A stretch of DNA of 64,000 nt from Pseudonocardia sp. C8 (GTDB lineage Bacteria > Actinomycetota > Actinomycetes > Mycobacteriales > Pseudonocardiaceae), in assembly GCF_014267175.1 (NCBI RefSeq), contig NZ_JACMTR010000002.1, positions 5,791,501 to 5,855,500 on the forward strand, read 5' to 3'. How positions within the stretch are numbered: position 1 is the stretch's first letter; each line of letters opens with the position of its first letter. Positions 58,735-64,000 of this stretch are shown here, one piece after another. A program made the translations under genes and the position numbers. The notes under the pieces are model-generated. The model was given only the letters and a program-made list of their open reading frames with translations, did not search any database and was not told where the DNA came from.

Positions 58735-59493
58735 GTGTCGAATCCGCCGTTGATTGCGCCGTCCATCCTTTCCGCCGACTTCGCCCGGCTCGCCGACGAA
58801 GTGGCCGCCGTGCGCGGGACGCCGGGCCGTGGCGCGGACTGGCTGCACGTGGACGTGATGGACGCGCACTTCGTGCCGAACCTGACCCTCGGCCTGCCGG
58901 TCGTGACGTCGCTGCTGGCCGCGACGGACCTGCCGGTGGACTGCCACCTCATGATCGAGAAGCCGGACCGGTGGGCGATCGGCTACGCGGAAGCGGGCTC
59001 CCACAACGTCACGGTGCACGTCGAGGCCGCCGACGATCCGGTCATGCTCGCGAAGAACCTGCGCGCCGCCGGCGCTCGAGCCGGGCTGGCGATCAAGCCG
59101 AACACACCGCTGGAGCCCTACCTCGACGTGCTCACGCACTACGACACCCTCCTCGTGATGTCCGTGGAGCCCGGCTTCGGTGGCCAGGCGTTCATCGCCG
59201 ACGTCCTCGGCAAGGTGCGCACGGCACGGACGCTCGTCGACACCGGTCACCTGAACCTGATGGTGGAGATCGACGGTGGCATCAACTCCGACACGATCGA
59301 GCAGGCGGCCGAGGCCGGCGTCGACTGCTTCGTCGCCGGCTCGGCGGTCTACGCGGCCACGGACCCGGCACGGGCGGTGGAGGGACTGCGCAGCCAGGTG
59401 GAAGCGCTGTCCCGGCCACCGGCCCGATCAGACACCGAGCATGCGCCGCAGGTCCGGGGCGTGGCGGCGGGAGACGGGGACGAGCTCCTGTGA
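58735..59493 (+). CDS. rpe: Ribulose-phosphate 3-epimerase
   Basis: Interconverts xylulose 5-phosphate and ribulose 5-phosphate, the formaldehyde acceptor of the RuMP cycle. 252 residues: [33 protein letters not shown] (metal ligands), [20 protein letters not shown] and [14 protein letters not shown]. The last about 25 residues (from [10 protein letters not shown]) exceed the usual family length and are encoded in the region that overlaps the convergent regulator gene. GTG start. Confidence 0.93.
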   Translation: MSNPPLIAPSILSADFARLADEVAAVRGTPGRGADWLHVDVMDAHFVPNLTLGLPVVTSLLAATDLPVDCHLMIEKPDRWAIGYAEAGSHNVTVHVEAADDPVMLAKNLRAAGARAGLAIKPNTPLEPYLDVLTHYDTLLVMSVEPGFGGQAFIADVLGKVRTARTLVDTGHLNLMVEIDGGINSDTIEQAAEAGVDCFVAGSAVYAATDPARAVEGLRSQVEALSRPPARSDTEHAPQVRGVAAGDGDELL

Positions 59494-60882
59494 CCCCCGG
59501 GAATCCATGATCAGGAACAGCTCCCCCTTGATCCCCCGCTCGATCTCCGCCACCCGGCGCAGGTTGACCAGGTATCGCCGGTGCACCCGGCGAATCCCGT
59601 AGGGCGCCAGCGACCGCTCGACGTTGTCCAGGCCGCGGGTCGCGGCCTGGATCCGGCCGCGCTCCGTGATCAGCCAGACGATGCTCCGGTCGGCCTCGGC
59701 ATAGCGGATCTCCGACGGTGCCAGCAGAACCAGCCGGTCGTTGCGCATCCCGATGACGCACCGGGGTAGCGGGCCGACCGCCGTGTCGTCGCCCGGCTCG
59801 TAGGCCTCGCCCTCCTGTACCCCGAACGCACACAGCATGCCCACCACGTGGTTCGCGTCGACGACCGACCGCATCGTCAGCGGAACCGGCTCCTCGCCGG
59901 GACACACCGGCAGCCGCGCGTAGCCGCTCCATTCCGCGTTCCCCCGTGCCCGCTCCGCGGCCCAGCGCACCACGTCCGGCAGCCCGATGATGTCCGGGAT
60001 CCAGCGGTCCGCCGGCTCGGTCGCCCCCGCCACGATGGGGGTTTCACCGGCCAGCCCGAGCAACGCGACCGCGGCGTCGTTCGCGGCGATCACGTTCCCG
60101 CCGCGGTCCATCGCCATGAACGCACCACGGGCCTGCGCGGACCGGTTGGTGAACTCGGTGATCACCTTGTCGGCTTCGTAGATGGCGCGCCGGTAGATCT
60201 CCTGCTCCACGCACGCGACCGCTTTCGTCAGCCACGGCGGCACGAGCTTGGGCAACGACGCGTTCCACCGCGAGATGTTGATCGACGCGACCGGCGCGCC
60301 GGTCACCACGTCACGGACGGAGATGCCCGCGCACGCCCACTGGTGGAACGCCTGGCACCAGTGTTCCGGCCCCGTCACGGTCACCGGGCCGGACACCTCG
60401 AGCGACGTGCCCATCCCGTTCGTGCCGGTGCACTCCTCCGACCACGACGACCACGGCGCGAGATTGTGCAGCTCGGCGCGCCGCTGCGCGGAGGGGTCAC
60501 CCCAGGCGCCGAGGACGCGCCCGACCCCGTCCGTCACGGTGACGACGGCGCCGTCGCGTTCGACCTCCTTGCCGGCCAGCGCGCCCACCCCACCGAGCGC
60601 GGTGAAGATCACGCCGTTGTCGACCCCCTGTGCCTCGTCGCCCCGGGCGCCCGGTGCAGCGTCCAGCGTGCGGTCGACGTCGTACCGGTCGCGGCACCGG
60701 TACCACGAAGCCAGGATCTCGGGCCGCACGCCCGTCTCGATGTCCTCGCCCGCGGCGAAGTCCTCCCATGCGCGGGCCACCTCCTTGGCGGACGAGGTGG
60801 CCACGAGGGAGCCGTCGGGTCCTCGATCACGTCCGCTCGGCCGGCTCGGTGTGAGCACCAGCGGCGGCACTCTCCCGGTCAT
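59428..60882 (-). CDS. GAF (AcoR-like)-LytTR transcriptional regulator, copy A
   Basis: 484 residues. N-terminal sensor region as in AcoR-type activators ([18 protein letters not shown], then [36 protein letters not shown]), a PAS-like segment (about 255-370), and a C-terminal LytTR DNA-binding domain (about 380-484) with the signature [20 protein letters not shown]. No AAA+ sigma-54 domain. AAGGAGG before the ATG. Divergent from its paralogue (61283). Probably senses methanol/formaldehyde-related effectors; effector unknown. Confidence 0.85.
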   Translation of the reverse strand: MTGRVPPLVLTPSRPSGRDRGPDGSLVATSSAKEVARAWEDFAAGEDIETGVRPEILASWYRCRDRYDVDRTLDAAPGARGDEAQGVDNGVIFTALGGVGALAGKEVERDGAVVTVTDGVGRVLGAWGDPSAQRRAELHNLAPWSSWSEECTGTNGMGTSLEVSGPVTVTGPEHWCQAFHQWACAGISVRDVVTGAPVASINISRWNASLPKLVPPWLTKAVACVEQEIYRRAIYEADKVITEFTNRSAQARGAFMAMDRGGNVIAANDAAVALLGLAGETPIVAGATEPADRWIPDIIGLPDVVRWAAERARGNAEWSGYARLPVCPGEEPVPLTMRSVVDANHVVGMLCAFGVQEGEAYEPGDDTAVGPLPRCVIGMRNDRLVLLAPSEIRYAEADRSIVWLITERGRIQAATRGLDNVERSLAPYGIRRVHRRYLVNLRRVAEIERGIKGELFLIMDSRGSQELVPVSRRHAPDLRRMLGV

Positions 60883-61282
60883 CGCGACCTCCTTGTCGCC
60901 CGGTGCACCGGAAGTCCCGAGGACCTCCGGGCACTGACGGAATTGGCAAACTATCTGGACGCGGCAAAACAGTTCAAGGCATGCTCTCGGCGCTCGGCCG
61001 CGTCGTTTGTAGAACTCACCAATCGGGTAGGGCTGCGAACCTGGCCGAAAGGAGAGGTGGCCCGAGAACCGCGCAGATCAGGTGAACGGCGAACCTACAC
61101 GTCCGGAGCTTCCCGGGGCAGTCCCGACCGCTGGTGGGCAGATCGCTGCCGCTGATCCGCGATTCACCACCATTCGTCAATGGTCGACACCGTGCTGCTT
61201 GCCCTCGATTCGAGGCACCTCTAGCGTGCGAGGAAGACCACATCGCCGTGCTCCGGCCCGACGGACCAAAGGCGGTCTTCCA
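60883..61282. promoter_or_regulatory. Divergent control region of the paired regulators
   Basis: 400 bases between two divergent GAF-LytTR genes. Contains a perfect 6-bp-armed palindrome ACCATT-CGTC-AATGGT at 61169-61184 and an AAACAGTTCAAG element (60966-60977) that partly fits LytTR half-sites. Autoregulation or cross-regulation is plausible. Confidence 0.4.
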
Positions 61283-62677
61283 ATGGCACAGGTACAACGG
61301 CTCGACCCGAGCTCTCGCAGCCGCGCCGACGCGGCAATGCGCCAGGCGTGGGAGCGGTTCGCGGGGGGCGATGACGAACTCAGCGGCGTGCGGCCGGAGA
61401 TAGCGATCTCGTGGCACCGGTGCCGGGATCAGTACCGCGTCGATCCCCGCCTCACCAAGGCACCGGCGGCGGTCGCCGAGGTCGACCACGCGCTGGAGCA
61501 CGACGTCGTGATCGCCGAACTCGGCTTCCGCGCGGCTGCGATGGCGCACGAGGTCAGCACCGTCGGCGGCATCGTGACCATCACCGACGCCTCCGGCCGG
61601 GTGCTGGCCCACTGGGGAGACCACGGCACGCGCGCCGTCGCCGCCGAGGCGAACCTGACGCGGTGGTTCTGCTGGTCCGAGGGTGCCACCGGGACGAACG
61701 GCATGGGTACCGCGTTGATGTCCTACACCCCCGTGCTGATCCGCGGCGCCGAGCACTGGTGTCAGGCCTTCCACGACTGGACGTGCGCCGGTGTGGCGGT
61801 CCGGGACGTGGTGACGAAGAAACCGGTCGCGGTGCTCAACATCTCCTGCTGGCGCAGCGAGCTTCCCGGAGTCGTCGGCACCTGGCTCGGCAACGCCGCC
61901 ACGATGACCCAGCGCATCCTGCGCCGGCGGGCCAAGGACGACGGCGTCGAGCTGATGGCCGCCCTCAACCACATGAGATCGGGATCGAACACACCGCTCG
62001 CGGCCGTGGATCCCGCGGGACGGGTCGTCCTCGCCGACGACACCGCGGGTGTGCTCCTCGGCATCCCGGGCTCCACACCCGCACCGGATCCCGCGGTGCG
62101 CTGGAAACCGGAACTGCCCGAGTTCATCCGGGCCGCCAGGTACGCCGCCGAGCAGGCGGCGCGCAATCCCGACTGGGCGGGCTCGACGCAGATCTTCACC
62201 CGGCTCGCCAACGAACCGACGTCGATCAGCTTCCGGCCGGTGTTCCTGTCCGGGCACCTGGTCGGCAACGTCGTCGCGTTCGGTGTGTCGGAAGGGGACC
62301 CGCTACCCCGCGCGGGCGAGGACGGACCGTCCCGCGCGCAGCCGCGCCGGATCGTCGCGACGCGCGAGAACCGTATGGTCCTGCTCCAGCACCCCGAGGT
62401 CTCCTTCGCGCAGTCGGACGGCAACGACGTGTGGCTGTCCACCGACGAAGGGATGTTGCGGTCCGCCTCGCTCGGCCTCGACCGGCTCGAAGCCGAGCTC
62501 GACGGTTCCGGCTTCCTGCGGGTGCACCGCCAGTACATCGTGAACCTCGGCCGTGTCCGGGAGGTCGAGCGCCGGGACAAGGGCGAGCTGGTCCTGGTCA
62601 TGGACGACCCGGCCGGGACGATGGTGCCGGTGTCCCGGCGGAACACACCGACGGTCCGCCGGGCGCTGGGGATCTGA
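61283..62677 (+). CDS. GAF (AcoR-like)-LytTR transcriptional regulator, copy B
   Basis: 464 residues, same layout as copy [55 protein letters not shown], a central PAS-like region, and LytTR with LRVHRQYIVNLGRVREVER at the C-terminus. The ATG at 61283 is preferred over an in-frame start 201 bases upstream, since homology with copy A begins there and the extra stretch is Arg/Pro-rich. Only 19 bases separate its stop from the convergent Cys-rich gene. Confidence 0.85.
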   Translation: MAQVQRLDPSSRSRADAAMRQAWERFAGGDDELSGVRPEIAISWHRCRDQYRVDPRLTKAPAAVAEVDHALEHDVVIAELGFRAAAMAHEVSTVGGIVTITDASGRVLAHWGDHGTRAVAAEANLTRWFCWSEGATGTNGMGTALMSYTPVLIRGAEHWCQAFHDWTCAGVAVRDVVTKKPVAVLNISCWRSELPGVVGTWLGNAATMTQRILRRRAKDDGVELMAALNHMRSGSNTPLAAVDPAGRVVLADDTAGVLLGIPGSTPAPDPAVRWKPELPEFIRAARYAAEQAARNPDWAGSTQIFTRLANEPTSISFRPVFLSGHLVGNVVAFGVSEGDPLPRAGEDGPSRAQPRRIVATRENRMVLLQHPEVSFAQSDGNDVWLSTDEGMLRSASLGLDRLEAELDGSGFLRVHRQYIVNLGRVREVERRDKGELVLVMDDPAGTMVPVSRRNTPTVRRALGI

Positions 62678-62696
62678 GCCGGCGCGCCGGGAGCCT

Positions 62697-62894
62697 TCAG
62701 CCCCGGTACCGGTGCACCTCGCAGACGCAGTACATGAGACGGCAACTGAAGCACTCGGGCTTGTCGACGCACGTGATACAAGGCCCGCAGTGCACCGGCT
62801 CGGTGTGCCGCGCGAACTCGTCCGGCCCGTAGCGCTCCCCGCAGTACGAGCACGGCAGGACCTCGCCCTGCCCGGCCACTGAGGACTGGGTCAT
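62697..62894 (-). CDS. Cysteine-rich mini-protein next to the alcohol dehydrogenase
   Basis: 65 residues with nine cysteines: PCSYCGERYG, a second set HCGPCITC, then PECFSC and YCVC, plus His residues (RHTEPVH, EVH). Looks like a zinc-ribbon or Fe-S mini-protein. Start ATG at 62894 (an overlapping GTG at 62897 is also possible). It lies on the same strand 112 bases after the dehydrogenase, with a strong hairpin in between. Function unknown; a role in metal handling or electron transfer for the PQQ enzyme is speculative. Confidence 0.7.
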   Translation of the reverse strand: MTQSSVAGQGEVLPCSYCGERYGPDEFARHTEPVHCGPCITCVDKPECFSCRLMYCVCEVHRYRG

Positions 62895-62932
62895 CACATC
62901 ACCACCGTTTTCCGTACGCAGGCCGTGGACAC

Positions 62933-62982
62933 ACCGACCGGTGGCCGAGCCGTTCGCCGGAACGGCTCGACCACCGGTCGGT
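62933..62982 (-). terminator. Strong hairpin between the dehydrogenase and Cys-rich genes
   Basis: 22-bp stem with one mismatch (62933-62954 and 62961-62982; arms start ACCGACCGGTGG) and a 6-base loop, 24 bases beyond the dehydrogenase stop. It should end most dehydrogenase transcripts or set the ratio to the downstream gene. Confidence 0.75.
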
Positions 62983-63006
62983 CCCTCCATCAGAGGGACG
63001 TGCCCG

Positions 63007-63999
63007 TCACAGGGAGAACACGATCAGCGCAGCACCGTGGCCCTGGCCGGACATGCCGGGGACAATGCCCTCCAGCCAGCCACCCCAGCCGACCGGTACC
63101 GCGATGTACTGCTTGCCGTCGACCATGTAGGTGCTCGGGCTGCTGTGGTGTCCGCTGCCGCACTGGAAGCTCCACAGCTTCTCGCCGGTCTCGGCGTGGA
63201 GCGCCAGGAACTCGCCCTCCGGGGTGCCGGCGAACACGACGTTGCCCGCGGTGCTGAGGGTCGACGCGGCCATCGGCATGTTGTTCATCCGGTAGCGCCA
63301 CTTCTCCTCACCGTGGGAGTCGAAGGCGCTGACCGAGCCGGCCATGTTGTCGACGTCGACCTCGACGGCCGCACCCCAGTAGGGCATGCCCTCCTTGAAC
63401 TCGCGACGCCGCCGGGTGGCCGTGGCGCCCACGTCGGCGACCGGGACGTAGAACAGGTCGTGGTCGGGGTTGTACGACGCGTGGGTCCACTCCTTCGCGC
63501 CGGCGGGGCCGGGGAAGAAGTGGCAGGGCTCGCCCTCCTTGTCCGGGTACTTCCGCGGCGTCACCTTGCCGTCGCGGGTGATGACGCCCCAGTCGATCCG
63601 GTCGACGAACGGCGTGACGTGCTGCAGCTCGCCGTTGGTGCGGTCGAGGACGAACATGTACCCGTTCTTGTCGAAGTGAGCGAGCAGCTTCTTGCCGTCC
63701 CGCTCGAACAGGGTCATCTCCATCGTGGAGTCGTAGTCCCACAGGTCGTGCGGGGTGAACTGGTAGTGCCACCGGATCTCGCCCGTGTCCACGTCCAGGG
63801 CGACCACGCTGTCGGTGTAGAGGTTGTCCCCCTCGCGGACCTCGCCGTCGAAGTCGGGAGCCGGGTTCCCGGTACCCGCGTAGTAGAGGTTCAGCTCCGG
63901 GTCGTAGGTGCCGGTGACCCAGTGGTTCGCACCGCCGCGCTGCCACGCCTCACCGTCGGCGGGCCAGGTCTCCGACCCGGGCTCGCCGGGCTTCGGCAC
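63007..63999 (-). CDS. PQQ-dependent alcohol (probably methanol) dehydrogenase, C-terminal part
   Basis: 330 residues are visible; the N-terminus (signal peptide, disulfide) is cut by the window edge. Quinoprotein beta-propeller with YYAGTGNPAPDFDG, EGDNLYTDSVVALD, FTPHDLWDYDS (63727-63756), and a C-terminal PVGWGGWLEG. The catalytic Asp (W-D) is followed at +2 by a second Asp (D-x-D), the signature of lanthanide-dependent enzymes (XoxF/ExaF) as opposed to Ala/Ser/Thr in Ca-type MxaF. It belongs with the pqq and RuMP genes in this island. Substrate methanol is inferred from context, not proved by sequence. Confidence 0.9.
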   Translation of the reverse strand: MPKPGEPGSETWPADGEAWQRGGANHWVTGTYDPELNLYYAGTGNPAPDFDGEVREGDNLYTDSVVALDVDTGEIRWHYQFTPHDLWDYDSTMEMTLFERDGKKLLAHFDKNGYMFVLDRTNGELQHVTPFVDRIDWGVITRDGKVTPRKYPDKEGEPCHFFPGPAGAKEWTHASYNPDHDLFYVPVADVGATATRRRREFKEGMPYWGAAVEVDVDNMAGSVSAFDSHGEEKWRYRMNNMPMAASTLSTAGNVVFAGTPEGEFLALHAETGEKLWSFQCGSGHHSSPSTYMVDGKQYIAVPVGWGGWLEGIVPGMSGQGHGAALIVFSL

Positions 64000-64000
64000 G

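Noticed and set aside
61082..61282. In-frame N-terminal extension of GAF-LytTR copy B
   Set aside because: Arg/Pro-rich, no ribosome site, no similarity with copy A; the ATG at 61283 fits the paralogue's N-terminus.

Overview
The window is very GC-rich (about 70% or more) and comes from a high-GC Gram-positive actinobacterium. GTG and TTG starts, 4-base ATGA/GTGA gene overlaps, Lsr2, ClpC1, CarD and MhuD all point that way. The order folP-folB-folK-DUF3180 ... panC-panD-coaX-lysS-lsr2-clpC ... mhuD, mutY, radA-lpqE/carD-ispD-ispF-cysS-rlmB follows the Mycobacterium tuberculosis Rv3608c to Rv3579c block as I remember it. RuMP-cycle methylotrophy in an actinobacterium is best known from Amycolatopsis methanolica, so a member of the Pseudonocardiaceae is my best guess (inference, not shown by a marker gene).

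1-39415 is conserved core: folate (1-1902), a PrsW-type membrane protease and a LuxR/TPR regulator (1931-5357), pantothenate/CoA (6396-9457), lysS, lsr2, a siderophore-interacting flavoprotein, clpC (9515-15360), an aldehyde dehydrogenase with its DUF779 partner (16475-18381), sirtuin/MhuD/USP (18534-20268), mutY and radA (21695-25644), lpqE/carD/ispDF/cysS/rlmB (25641-31304), a zinc ABC transporter with a Zur-like site (31345-34205), a LacI regulator, trehalose synthesis otsAB, a ThrE-like exporter and tRNA-Thr(TGT). Convergent gene pairs are separated by long, near-perfect hairpins.

After the tRNA the character changes. 39416-42188 holds poorly conserved genes (exported protein, M48 peptidase plus partner). 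42624-64000 is a one-carbon island: LysR, class I aldolase, a GlpX paralogue with broken metal sites, an M19 dipeptidase, pqqBCDE with a PqqA-like mini-ORF whose cross-linking residues are replaced, then hps-tkt-phi-glpX-pfkA (the RuMP cycle), a CaCA cation exchanger, a second hps, rpe, two paralogous regulators that fuse an AcoR-like GAF sensor to a LytTR DNA-binding domain, a cysteine-rich mini-protein and the C-terminal part of a PQQ-dependent alcohol (methanol) dehydrogenase carrying the Asp-x-Asp signature of lanthanide-dependent enzymes.

Read together, the PQQ enzyme would oxidise methanol to formaldehyde, HPS/PHI would fix formaldehyde onto ribulose 5-phosphate, and Pfk, Fba, GlpX, Tkt and Rpe would regenerate the acceptor. 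The most unusual structural feature is a 753-bp inverted repeat (50211-50963 and 57953-58705, one mismatch) that carries the whole hps gene plus its leader on both sides of a 7-kb segment. Flipping that segment would leave an hps promoter and gene in front of each internal operon.
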